Positions 1-12,741 of a stretch of DNA of 46,248 nucleotides are shown piece after piece. Position numbers and translations under genes: made by a program. Origin of the DNA: Paramecium tetraurelia (taxonomy: Eukaryota > Ciliophora > Oligohymenophorea > Peniculida > Parameciidae); contig NW_001799052.1 in the NCBI RefSeq assembly GCF_000165425.1, positions 1,553 through 47,800 on the forward strand. Reading direction: 5' to 3'. The notes beneath the pieces are model-generated. The model was given only the letters and a program-made list of their open reading frames with translations. It was not told the origin of the DNA and did not search any database. Each line of letters starts with the position of its first letter. The first letter of the stretch is position 1.

Positions 1-762
1 TCCTTTTCCTTTTTCTCACCCAAAATGCTGAAAACAAGCAAAATTTGTTTCTTCTAAATTTAAATAATTATTTAAAAAAGATATTCCCTCATATATACAG
101 ATATAGGCTCTTTTACTTATGTAGAACTCTGTGCTCTTTACCCCGACAGGAAAGGATAAGTTGTTCCTAATTCTATTTGTGCTTTTCTTAGAAAATCTTT
201 GCTAATTCCTAATCTGAAATGTTATTAATTACCCACGACTACTTTCATAAATTATTGTTTCTATATTATTGAATATTATAAAATCCGATATTGCATAGAA
301 AGTTGTTTTTAGATCCCAAAACCATATTTTTAAGGTATTTAATTCATAGGTTTGGTATAGATAAAATATTATTGAAGTTCCAATCAGGCTTGTTGGATGT
401 CCAAATCTATATTCTACTATGTAAATATTATCAAGTAAACAACTTCCTTCATTACCTCCTTCAATATAAATTTTATGATTTTAGAAATTACTCCTCCTCT
501 ACACATATTTAACACATTAAATAATTTCCTCTTATGATTGATTTAATTGTTGTATCTGTCTTTTAACAAATCTAATTAGTCACTAATTCAATAATAATTA
601 ACAACAATGATGTTGATAGAATGTTATTTTTCTATTTCATTTTTAATTTTAATTAAGTGATTTTATTATGAGTATTCAATAGAATTTTAAGAATTCAAAA
701 AGAATTTAAAATCTTTTATCCTACTTTATCTCATTCAAGAAGAATCAGTTTCATGTCTTATT
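1..762. other. Left-edge stretch, no gene resolved
   Basis: AT-rich sequence with no recognisable protein. A minus-strand reading of about 55 codons, ending at a TGA at 16-18, looks weakly coding and could be the tail of a gene or exon, but I cannot connect it to a start. On the plus strand a frame stays open from 273 to about 669 when only TGA is a stop; its composition is low-complexity and it has no early ATG, so chance is a sufficient explanation. Confidence 0.3.
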
Positions 763-1800
763 TCATAAAGTAAGATATAAAACAAAAGTAAAATTTAGCT
801 TTATTAAAATAGTTACTTTAGATGTACTCAAAGAGGAATAATATTGAGTGTATTGGATTACATGGTAATCTTTAATTAATTTGCTATCGGTATTGATTTC
901 ATTCTGGTTGTTTTTTTATTAACTTCCAATTCTAAATCCATTTGTTTCTAAACGACTTATTAAATCAGCCCAATTTATAATCTATTCAATTTTTGTGAAA
1001 AAATCTTTGAAAGCAACAACCCAGCCTCAAAAATTATCTGGTCAAATGGATTTAACTTTTAGTAACAAATCATCTAATCTAAAAAAAAAGATTGGATATG
1101 ATTTAGAGAAACCATCTCTTTAATTGAAAAAATTCAGATTCTAAATCTTACCTTCTATAAATTCAATGAATATGCTTTCCTCATCATAAAAATATTATAT
1201 TAACAATGAAATCTAAAATAATAAAGAATATAAGATTTTACAGCCAAGATATATGGGAAATTCCCTGCAATTTTAAACAATAATCCCACCAGAAAATATA
1301 TTAATAAGGGGATTATTACAAGTGGCTACACATAATTTTAAACTATACTTAATGAATTCTTAGTTGAATATTAATATGATTTCATTTTTATCATATTCAG
1401 ATATATAAATCTAGATAAAACTAAAATAATTCTAAAATTGGAAATCTATTATTATAAATAATAATTGTATAATTTTTTTGTTGTTTTAAGATAACAAAAT
1501 ATAGATATTCCAATTTAAAGGTATCAAAAAGAACTGTTCAAAAGATACAAAATAAAACATAATATTACTCAAAGGTAGAAGATATAATATATAGATTGAG
1601 TTTATTATAATATCATTGATGAAGGAGTTTTACCTAGAGATGCACCAAGTAATCTCTTAAGAAACCTACCTTATTATGAAATTGTTCAAAAAAATTTATT
1701 TGTCTTTTGACTCCAGTTTGACAGTTCTAGCAATTAGTTATAGTTTCTCTAATATTTTGACTTCAATTATTTCTTGACCATTCTTTGTTTTTTCATCCAT
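763..1800 (-). pseudogene. Disrupted hypothetical protein with two in-frame TGA codons
   Basis: I do not recognise this protein. On the minus strand one frame runs from a possible ATG at 1798-1800 for 252 codons to a TGA at 1042-1044. It meets a second TGA at 1027-1029 and then continues in the same frame for 87 further codons to a TGA at 763-765. The text after the two stops (it includes WVVAFKDFFTKIEQIINWAD) looks as coding as the text before them, so this is probably one gene with nonsense mutations. Both stops sit where Trp would fit (SI-x-PDNF-x-GW), that is a single TGG to TGA change each. No GTA...AG intron of suitable length and phase removes them. The frame also stays open for about 45 codons upstream of 1800 without an ATG, so the 5' end is uncertain. 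The middle is rich in Ile, Leu and Phe and may contain membrane segments. Confidence 0.45.
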
Positions 1801-2164
1801 TTGAAGATTGTCCTCGTAATATTTTTTTTCCAAAATTGAACACAATTTATAATTCTTGCAATATCTATTTTTCAAGATTTTTATTTTTGATTTTAAAATA
1901 CATTAAATTATTCTATGTGATATTTCTTTGTTTTTTTGAGAAGGGCTGTAGAGAATAGTATTGATTCACTTCACTATATTAAAAACTATCAATTCCAATA
2001 ATTTGATTATTTTAAGGTTAACAGGTAGGATTAATAGATATGAGCCATCAAAAATTGTAAATTTTTGTAAAAATCCAAATTGAACTTTAGAAACAAATTT
2101 TAAATTTATTAAACTATTTGAAAAGGATATAAATTGAAATAAATAAGAATAAATTATTTTATTT

Positions 2165-3762
2165 TCATTATTCTTATAATTAAAATATTTAATACTCTTT
2201 TTTTATTTCATCCCAAAATACTAAATGATTCCCATCATTTGTGACAGTTCCAAAAATTTTATTGGTTTATCTATTTAATTATTCAACAATTTTAAAGTTT
2301 CCATTTTTCAATTCCCTTATGATGTATATAAATATTTTGTGTCTTAACACCATTAAATTCCTGTTTTTATTATAAACTAATGGAAATTAGAACATTTCCA
2401 TATTCACATTATCTGAATTTAATTTAAGTTTCTTTTCTGTATTCTCTTGAAATACACCATCTTATAATTCAAATATAAACATTTCATCAATTTAATTACT
2501 ATTAGGTATCCAAATAAACTAATTCTCTTTGATAAACAAAACCTTTGATCCAGGGCTTTAAATAGATTGTTTAACAATGTATTTGAATTCCATTTAATTA
2601 TTTTATCCTCTTTCCCAAATAATTATTTTATCCTCGCCTATAGAGCATGATGCTAAATATTGCTCTTTTGATTTAAACTTAATGAATAAACACCATTATT
2701 GTGTTTGTCCAAAGAATATTAATATTATAATTCATTCTTATCTAAATCTAATTTCCAACTGTTTATTCTATAATCCAGACTTCCAGAGAATAGTTCATCT
2801 TCATTTTAATTTAAAATCATGCAAAGTACTTTATCTGTATGTTATTGGTATGGAATAGAGCTAATCCACTCATTTTATCCGTAACTTTTCCAAACTCTTA
2901 TTGTTTGATCGCTTGAACAGGAAAGAAATAAGTTTTATCTTTTACTAAAAACCAATGAATTAATCCAACCTTCATGATATTTCAATTGTTATGATAATTC
3001 TAATTTTCCATTATTAAAATTCCAAACATTAATTAAGCTTTTATTTGTAGATACCATGATTGAGTCAGAAGAATTAAAAGCTATGCTTAAACAAGAGCCC
3101 TATTATTTAACTGATAATTCAGTTTATTTTAATTTAATATCATCTTCTGATATCTCAATTTATTAATTAAAATTTACATTCAATTTCTGGATCATAAGTT
3201 TATTATTTTCTAACATCTCCTTGCATTTTTCCTATTCTTAGAATTAATTGAATAAATCTAACTTTGAAGTAACTTTTGAGTACCAAATATTTTGTTCTTT
3301 ACTGATTCTTTATAACAATTCATTCTAATCAAAATAAATGCCTTTATTATTTATAAAGTTTTCTAATTCATCATGAAAACTGTATTATTAATATTATTGA
3401 CACAGCAATTATAGATTATTGATCCAATCTTGAACAGCACATTGAATAAATTCGAATTATTGAATTACATTTGATTTCAACAGATTTAATTGAGTAAGAA
3501 TCTATTAAATTTAGTTTACCTATGATTTGATTAGGTTATAAACTTATTCTAATTTTATTTACTATTATTCTTAAATTATTTCGAGTATATCTTTGTACAC
3601 AATTGCTTTTCCATTTATATTTATAGTTTATAAGCATTAGCCACATAAAAGCCTCTGATCTCTCTATAATTAAGGGTTTAGAAGGACTTAAACAATTTTT
3701 TGGTTATGTTTCAAAGCGCATTGCAATTATATCTCATTTTCTATCATTTTTGATTTAAGCAT
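2165..3762 (-). CDS. Coiled-coil/WD40-repeat protein with one apparent frameshift
   Basis: The N-terminal part starts MLKSKMIENEIQLQ; an alternative Met is five residues later. It carries a Cys/His-bearing segment (CALKH, LLCGQC) and then a Gln-rich coiled coil. The C-terminal half is a WD40 propeller: I read blades around INVWNF, LSCSSDQTIRVWKS, FSGSLDYRINSWKL, ASCSIGEDKIIIWE and the final VFWDE. The stop is TGA at 2165-2167. The region is 1598 nt long, not a multiple of three. The mismatch lies at about 2665-2672, in a run of four T on the plus strand: one added base restores the fifth blade. This could be a real mutation or a homopolymer error. No intron was needed. It belongs to the same family as the intact gene at 10984-12546 and the decayed copy at 4091-5140. 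The molecular role is unknown; such proteins usually act as scaffolds. Confidence 0.75.
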
Positions 3763-4090
3763 TTTTAATTTAATTTCTTTATGGATTTATAATTCTCAAA
3801 GAAATTTTTTTATAATTTTGTTTTAAGTAATTAAAATAAATTGATGCAAATAATTGCCTAAGTCTCATTTTTATTGAAATTATGACCCACTTATTAATGT
3901 TATGGAATTTAAATATTTAAATAAAGCATAGTTATTATATAAATATATATCAAATCAAACATTTAGCTAGAACTTTTTTAGTTTTAAGTCCAGCTTTATT
4001 AAGAGACAAACTTCAACTAATTATCTTACAAGCATGGTTAAGACCAAAGTACCATATAAAATATATTAATATTGAATAATTTTAAATTAT
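3763..4090. other. Intergenic
   Basis: AT-rich spacer between the WD40 gene start and the end of the decayed WD40 copy. I see no open frame, RNA gene or repeat in it. Confidence 0.6.
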
Positions 4091-5140
4091 TCATAAATAA
4101 TTACTTATATTATTTTCAATAACTTGCTCAATATTCTCTTTCGATGTAAGCTGTCTAACTTGAATTGATTTTGAAAACCAATCACTCCTTATTAAATATT
4201 AACCGTCGTCACTTAAGGTTCCGAATACCCAATTGTGTCGATAATTAATACTTTTTGTTCCAAATGACATTCCCAGTCGGATGAAGAGAATATAAATTAT
4301 AACACATTAATTTTATATCAGTTCTTGCATATTAGAATATTCTTTGAAGGAATATAAATGGCTGGAAAATAACTCTAGAAGGCATCTTTTTGCCCTTAAA
4401 CTGCAATGTCTCTTGATCTGACATATTAATTTTCAATAGAATCTAGTTTATAGATGTATATAGATTTTCCAGTCCATGGTAAGTAAGCAAACAAGTTATT
4501 ATTGATAAATGACAATCTTACTCCAACTTCAGATAGTTACCATAATTTTGAGCCAGAATAGCTCATAACCATTATTTATTTTGTTGAACAGGAAATTAAT
4601 TTATTTCCGTCTTAACTTATAGAAATTTGAGAAACAGAAGAATTATGCTGCGAAATAGTCTATGAACAGAACCAAGTTGACTTATTTGAGAATTATGAAC
4701 AATTGAAAGTCCAAAATTTTATTGATTTATCATCTGATCCGCTAATAATTAGATTGCTTTTAACAGGATGTACAAGTTACTTCATTTTTATGTTCTTTTA
4801 ATCTAGCTAAATATTTGAAATCCCAATTCATAACTAAAGACCATAAAATAATTGAAGCATCATGAGAACCAGATACCAAACCTGAATTTTATTTAAAGAC
4901 ATTAAGAGTAGTAATTTTGATTGAATGTGATTTTTAACTTATTATAACTATCTCAACCCATTTATCAATTAGAACACTACAATATTATTATAATGGTTAG
5001 CATACACCATTGTATTAGAGCTATTAATTGCTAAAGGAATAGAATGTCTACGTAGTTCAAATGAGAAATCTGGAATGAGTTAATAACTATAATGCTATGA
5101 AATATATGGATTTAATACAAATTATTGCTGCATCTTTTGC
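4091..5140 (-). pseudogene. Decayed WD40-repeat paralogue
   Basis: Minus-strand text is clearly related to the neighbouring WD40 gene, with pieces such as LVSGSHDASIILWSL, LIISGSDDKSIKFW, KLISCSTKQIMVMS and a C-terminal piece FGTLSDDGQYLIRSDW that matches the neighbour's FGTVTNDGNHLVFWDE. These pieces lie in different frames. I place shifts near 4900, at about 4768-4772 and between 4230 and 4300, and there is a premature TGA at 4318-4320. The last frame ends at a TGA at 4091-4093. None of the breaks looks like a 20-35 nt GTA...TAG intron. The zinc/coiled-coil N-terminus seen in the paralogues is not recognisable. This is a duplicate that has lost function. Confidence 0.8.
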
Positions 5141-6328
<1,188 letters not shown>

Positions 6329-7060
6329 ATATTATTTAAATATTCATACAAAAAATGATTCTATTTTAATCTATATTGGTTTTAACATTCATCAATTACA
6401 TAATAAGTTCATGTTTACGTTTTCATATAATTTGTAAATTAAATTTTTCTAATTGTTATGATTTTATTAATATCAACTCACTATTTGTTGATTTAGTATA
6501 AATATAGTATTTTTTAAAGATATCAATAACTTATCTATTTGATAAAGCATAAAATCGATACCTTGCATCATATTGTTAAACACTGTTCTAATCATATTTC
6601 AATTTTCTTAATTAATTATAATCCTCAATCCCATAATCCTTAAGTTTCCCGAGATCTTTATTATTTTATTAATTAGTAAATTAGCAATTCGAATTAAATC
6701 TTAATATTCATATTACAATAAATTTACCATACACCAAAAATTGGATATATTGTCTTCATTGATCACTTCGTAACATATATTTGAAATTCCACCAAAAATA
6801 TTTTTAATACCAATTTCTAAATAAAATATGATAGCGATATATGTTTCAATTTAAGTTCTCAAAAAATTCATATAAATCAAATTCAATTATTCTTACTCAA
6901 TAGAGAAAATGACCCAAAGCAACCCTATTCATAAATAAAAAATAAATTCCATTATATTAAACTTAATATTGTTCCACAAATCATTCAACAAATTACAACT
7001 TCTAAATAATTAATATATGATTGATGACAATAAAAAGACTAAATTATATTCAATTATAAC
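6329..7060. other. Intergenic with a possible minus-strand gene relic
   Basis: On the minus strand a coding-like frame runs from about 6840 to a TGA at 6599-6601 and continues in the same frame to a TGA at 6473-6475. It contains ...IFGGISNICYEV...FWCMVNLL..., which faintly resembles the middle of a TBC (Rab-GAP) domain, but the glutamine-finger motif and the rest of the domain are missing. I treat it as a possible decayed fragment only. The rest up to 7060 is AT-rich and serves as the upstream region of the next gene. Confidence 0.3.
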
Positions 7061-10000
7061 ATGTTCTCAATTTTAATTTGGTTAGTTTACATGAAGAAAG
7101 CTAGTTGCTTTGTGTAAGTCTACTCCTTTGATGCAAACGATCAAAATCAGGATTGTAATACATGATATTCGAATTTTTAGGTTGGAATATCACAAATATG
7201 CTAAATACGATGTTTAGAACCTGTGATTCTTAAGTGATTTTTGGTGGACCTAAGAGTTTTGGAATGAATACCTACATTACGAGATTTTTTAATGACCTTG
7301 ATCCTCATTACAAGTTGAAAATTGAAATCGAGCTGTGGATGTAGAATTTGATCTTTTATTTTTAGAATAGATAAATGGACTTCAGATTAAATAAACATTG
7401 AAATTGACAATACTTTGTAATTCTAAAAAGGTTACACGCATTCTGACGCATTTCCTGATTATTGTGGTACTGGGAGCCTGTTGGATGATGATGATGATTC
7501 TTCTGTTTACAGTGATGAATAAGATACAATATTAATTACAATTCCTCATGTTAAAAGAAGTGTCTGGGTTCATATTTATGTAGATGTTTAAACTGATGAA
7601 AATGTAAAATTATAATTAAAAAAAGTAATCATGGGGCATAAAAACATTTAAATTAAGTATAGAGAAATGTCTAAATGGATGTCTTGCATGTTTTGGTGAT
7701 GATTACTCATAATGTCTAAAATGGCAAAAACATACATAATCCTTTTCGTAATCTTACATTAGTGGATCTGATTTATGGGATGGAATTGGATTTCCTTTAA
7801 ATATTTTTCAGTCAGACTAATGCTCTGGTTGCAATTATTTTTATGGTATGAAATTTAGAAGATTTCTGAATTTGCCAAAAAAATAATAAATCCTTCTTAG
7901 ATTATTTAAATATGAGGCAAATACTTTTCAAATTTTATTAAATAATCTTATTTATAAAATTATTTACAATCCTATTGGATAGATACAAATTTTGATAGAT
8001 GATTGGAAAGGCGAAATATATGAAATTCTGCTTGAATCCTTATCATCTAATTTATATATAAGAGATATTGATATTTACTATGCAGATCGGGAAGAAGAAA
8101 ATATAATCTAATTCATGCCTGGTTGTGTGTTTTTTATTGACTTGATATGTAATTAGTGTTATGAAGGTTGGAAGTTTATTGACATTCACTAAATGTGTCA
8201 ACCATATTGTGGTGATAAACTTATTGTTGGAGATGAAGAATGTGATGATGGTAATGATTTATCTCATGATGGATGCTTTTAATGTTAATTCTAATGTGAT
8301 CAAAACTGCCTTGTATGCTAATTTGGCAAATGTGTAGAATGTTAAAACAGTTTTGAATTAAATAGTGATTAACTATGTTTACCTATTTGTGGAGATGGAT
8401 TCGTAGTTCCTTATACTGAAGAAAAATGTGAGGATGTCAATAATATTGAAGGTGATGGCTGTTTTAATTGTAAATTTGAATGTGATTAAATGTGCAGTAT
8501 TTGTTATTTGAAGAAATGCTTAGAATGTTAAAAAGGATATTAATTAATTGACAATTAATGCTATCCTTATTGTGGGGATAAAATTGTAATTAATGGTTTT
8601 GAGGATTGTGATGATGGTAATTTACTACCATTTGATGGATGTTTTGAATGCAAATTTTAATGCTAAGCAAGTTGCATCATATGTTAAGAAGGGAAATGCA
8701 ATGATTAATAATGTGAAGATGGATATAAATTACTCTAGGGGGAATGCATTTCAATTTGTGGTGATTAGTATGTTACATCGTAAGAAGAATGTGATGATAG
8801 TAATGATATTGAGTATGATGGCTGTCATAATTGTAAATATTCATGTACTTTGAATTGTTTTGATTGTTAATAAGGATAATGTCTTGTCTGTGAGGAGCAA
8901 TATCAAATCACTAAAAGTGGAGAATGCCAATAAATTAAAATTTCATATGAGGAGGAGTATGCTATTATAGAATGCGATGATGGTAATGATTTACCAAATG
9001 ATGGGTGCTATAATTAAATGATTGAGTTTAATTGGGTGTGTTCAGAATATTCTATTGACACACTTAGTTAATGTACCTTTTCTGTAAATCCAAAGTTGAT
9101 ACTTACCTTCCTAAATTATACGTAAGATACATAATTTGTAAAAATTTCATTCAGTGAACAAGTTATGACTACATCTTAATTTGTTCTTACGGATACGATG
9201 GAAACATTGGTAATAGATGTTTCAGAAGATAAATAGCTATTAAATTTATCTATTATTTAAGATGCAAGTGCATAACTTTCATAGCCAGAATATGTTATTG
9301 CAATTCAGATATTTTAGTTACTTGAAATTAAACCAATACTTTAGATTAAATTAAATTAATAAATTGTTAATCAATATGGAGCTTCTGTGATTCCTAATGA
9401 TCATTACATTACCATAAATATTCCAAATTACTTGGATGAAGTCTAAAAGGTATACTCGTTAAAGTTGAAATAAGTCAATAAATCTATTATTTATTTTATT
9501 CTTGGTGTTGGAATAATATCCCTATTTTTTGGCATGTCTGAATTATTTTTGTAAATTATCAACATATTGTAATATCAACAATACCTAAGGTACCTTAATT
9601 TAAAGTTTCCTTAAAATCTCTTGATATATTTTGAATTAGGTGATCTGTTATAGAGTTAAACATTGATGGATTATTTTTGTGTGCAAGATTTTTTCTAATT
9701 TTTCGAAGTAGAATCGAACTTTAAAACTTCTTATGAAAAATTCTATTACTATAACCTTAATGTTGATCTCATCTAAAATATACAGTGGTAGTTATTTCAA
9801 TGTATAATTTGCTTACTAATAATATCAATTGTTCATATGTTATAAAGAGTGTTCTATTATCACATCTTTACTGATTAATTTGTTCCAAAAATCTCTACTT
9901 TATTAAACTGCATAAAAAATCAATTTTTAATAAAGATTTTGTAAGGATTTTACAAATTATTTAAATGGTTCTTAAGCTTAGAAGAAGTGGCCACTTATAA

Positions 10001-10667
10001 TGGTATCAAACAGTTATTATTAATTAATGGATGGGATTTAATTTTTAAAACTTTATTATATCTTTAATCAATAAATTCAGTCTTAAAAAGGGATATTACC
10101 TCACTAATATTAAGTTCAATCATTCTTCTAGCCTATTTAATTATATTGATTTCTGCTTGTAATAGAGAAACATTAATCAGAAATATAAGTCCAAAGTTCT
10201 TATTGTTAAAAAGATATGAGATTTTTAATTTGCTAAGATAAACTAGCTTCCTGATAATCTTAGTATTCTTATAGCGATAAGAAATTTTGTAGACTTTGCT
10301 CATTGCACTAATATGTGTGATGTGTCTCAAAATCGTTTACAATTATCGAAAGGTTTTTGAGATGGCAAACTTTTTGGTTTAATTTTGTGTTGAAGGATCA
10401 ATAATATTGTTTACATTTACATCACTCGTATATGTAAGTGATTATGCGATATATATCAACTAGGAGCTAAAAATTAAATTTGGTTGGTTTCATATCAGCA
10501 TTCTCTCAATTGGTCTTATTGTTCAATTAATTATGATTATTTATGAAAGGATTCGTTCATTCTATAAGAAACACCAGCACGGAAAAGAAAAATTCAGTTA
10601 AGTTCGAAAAAATTCTCATTTGATTTTAGTGGAAATAAAAAACCGTGTTATAATTCAAGATGTATGA
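7061..10667 (+). CDS. Cysteine-rich (DUF4215-type) multi-pass membrane protein
   Basis: The protein has 1177 aa. Introns are at 7155-7180 (26 nt), 7341-7365 (25) and 7604-7625 (22); each joins the frame exactly, and the last exon is open to the TGA at 10665-10667. The start at 7061 gives a hydrophobic N-terminus (MFSILIWLVY...), a likely signal peptide; the Met at 7091 would lose it. About 350 residues of extracellular-looking sequence follow (FGGPKSFGMNTYITRFF..., then CLNGCLACFGD). Five Cys-rich modules of the form CGD...E(E)CDDGN...DGC..C lie at about residues 350-630. After about residue 780 come several hydrophobic segments (for example SIIYFILGVGIISLFF, IICLLIISIVHML, SSIILLAYLIILISAC, FHISILSIGLIVQLIMIIY) and a short basic tail. 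This suggests a surface protein with a large ectodomain and a multi-pass C-terminus. DUF4215 repeats are common in ciliate surface proteins; the ligand and function are unknown. Confidence 0.9.
8194..9020 (+). repeat. Five DUF4215-like cysteine-rich coding repeats
   Basis: Modules begin near 8203 (CGDKLIVGDEECDDGN), 8387 (CGDGF...KCEDVNN), 8570 (CGDKIVINGFEDCDDGN) and 8758 (CGDQYVTSQEECDDSN), with a partial one near 8950 (ECDDGNDLPNDGC) that lacks the leading CGD. Each has the spaced Cys pattern of the family. Confidence 0.8.
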
Positions 10668-10983
10668 ATTATAATAAAATTAATGTTGATATTTCATCTC
10701 CATAGAAAATACATCAAATTTTAATTAGTCATTAATTTGATAATAAAAATTTGTTTTTCTTTTTTTTTCAAACTTTTGAATAAAATCTTCTTTCTCATTT
10801 TTAATTTATTTTTATAATTTTCAGTATTTTTGTAGTCTATGTTTAAGATTCTATGAGATGCTTAACAATATCAGTTTTGGACATTAGACATAACAGGTTT
10901 TATTGTATTGAATCTCTAAATGTAAAATCCCATGCAAATAGAGATAAATAGTAAAATATTATTTCAATTAAAAAAAGATATAA
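10668..10983. other. Intergenic
   Basis: AT-rich spacer between two plus-strand genes, with homopolymer runs. Nothing else is seen. Confidence 0.6.
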
Positions 10984-12546
10984 ATGATTGAACCATAAAT
11001 GTTAGAAAATCTGGAAGACTTAAAATGTGCATGTATGAGTGATTCTCCAGTCACAAAAGTAATCTGCGATCATTAATGCTCTGAAATGAATAGACTATTA
11101 TGTGATAAATGTTGTTAAAACAAAAAATAATATGCATTAAAAATGAAAATTCATGAGTTTAGCCAAATCATATTGAATTAATAAAGAGATAAGCTTGCTT
11201 CATTTGAAACTTGCATATCGCAATATCAAAATTCTATCAAGTTAATTTAACAAGAGCTTGAATCAATAAAATATAATTGTATTGATCGACTTGATCAATT
11301 ATTGAAAATGACATAAGAATGGATTTAAAGCTTAGAAAATCAAAAAACTCAAGCAGCCCAATACAGCTTTATTAAAGAGTTCGAAGCTATTATAGAAAAT
11401 TAAAGGAATCCTAAGGTAAGAAACTATACTGCCTAATGTTAAGCAGAGATCGACCTTGTAAGTGCTAGCTATCTGAAGAGGGCATAATCTTATTTAGATT
11501 AATTTTAGGCAACATGTGCATCCCAATAGTTTAATAAATTATTCGGAAATATATAAGAACTTCATTAAAAACAATGGAAATTAAATTTGGAATGTATCAG
11601 TAAAAAGGAAATTCAGAAAGCAAACGTATCCTATGCGATGACATTTAATTAAGATAGCTCTCTTTTACTAATGAGTTTGGATAGTGTTATAAAAGTATTT
11701 AATATTAGAGGAGGAGAAGTAAAATAATTACAAACTCTTTAACATATTTCAAAATATGTTACTACTCTAAATGTTTTTAAGAGAGGATCTTTATTTTTGT
11801 CTACCTCTTTTGATTCATTTTTAAGGTTAGAATCATTCAATCTATTGTAAAGATCAAAATATCTTTAAAAATTTGAAGGACATTCAGATGGAGTTTTCTG
11901 TTGCAAGATGAATCCACTAAATACTGTGATTATTTCTGGAAGCTTTGATAAAAGTATAAAATTCTGGTCAAAATCATTGAATTCATCATGGAAGTGTTTT
12001 TAGACAATATCCGAACTCAATGGTGAAGTATATGATTTATCAATCAACCAAAAAGGAGACTAGGTTATATCCTGTGGAGTTGCTGGATTTATTTTAGTAA
12101 TTGAATAACAGAAGCTTAATAGTTGGGTGATCATATAAAAAATCCAAGTAAATCAACTTGGAGAACATCTGAGTTACATCAGTGACAATTAATTTGTATT
12201 TTAACCTTTTACTTCTTAAAGACTTGAATTCTATACTTTAAACAAGGAAACCAAAGAATATAAGCATTCGTAAAATCTTAAAGAGAATTACGTAGGCATT
12301 ATAAATAAAGGGAATTCAAGATTTCCTATTATTTACCATTTCAATAAAGGTTTCGTCTTAAAGTAAGCAGGCTAAGCATTAAACTTTATTAAGTTGATTG
12401 ATGTTAATTCATTAAACTGTGTTTAGCATAACGTTGATGAATTCAAAGATTCATATATTTAAGCTGCTCTCAGTGATGAAGGAACATTACTAGCAACTTG
12501 GACTAAAAACTAACAAGTTCTCTAAATTTGGAGATGTGTATATTGA
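10984..12546 (+). CDS. Zinc-binding/coiled-coil/WD40-repeat protein
   Basis: An intact frame of 520 codons with no intron, from ATG 10984 to TGA 12544-12546. Residues about 16-48 hold spaced Cys and His (CACMSD..., CDHQCSEMN, CDKCC) that could bind zinc in a B-box or RING-like way. A Gln/Glu-rich coiled coil follows to about residue 200. The C-terminal half is a WD40 propeller, with blades around SYAMTFNQDSSLLLMSL, SDGVFCCKMNPLNTVIISGSFDKSIKFWS, GEVYDLSINQKGDQVISCG and the final LLATWTKNQQVLQIW. It shares this layout with the minus-strand copies at 2165-3762 and 4091-5140 and is the only member here with no break. The partner is unknown; a scaffold or E3-like adaptor role is a guess from the layout. 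Confidence 0.88.
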
Positions 12547-12741
12547 TAATTATATACTAAATAACAAAATACAAATTTAATTAAAATAAATTTTTATACT
12601 TATATATAAATTTAATTTAACTTGATTTATTGGATTTTATAATAATTAAAAACATGTTTAATCTAAGATTAAGATAGACCTATGTTCTTAATTTTTATAT
12701 ATGGTGTGTGTGTGTATAACTTGAATTTATAAAAATAAATA

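Noticed and set aside
291..669. Possible protein in the left-edge region
   Set aside because: No ATG near its front, low-complexity text, and a length that chance can give when only TGA is a stop.
6473..6840. TBC (Rab-GAP) gene
   Set aside because: Only a faint likeness over about 50 residues, no catalytic motif and an internal TGA; kept only as a note in the intergenic entry.
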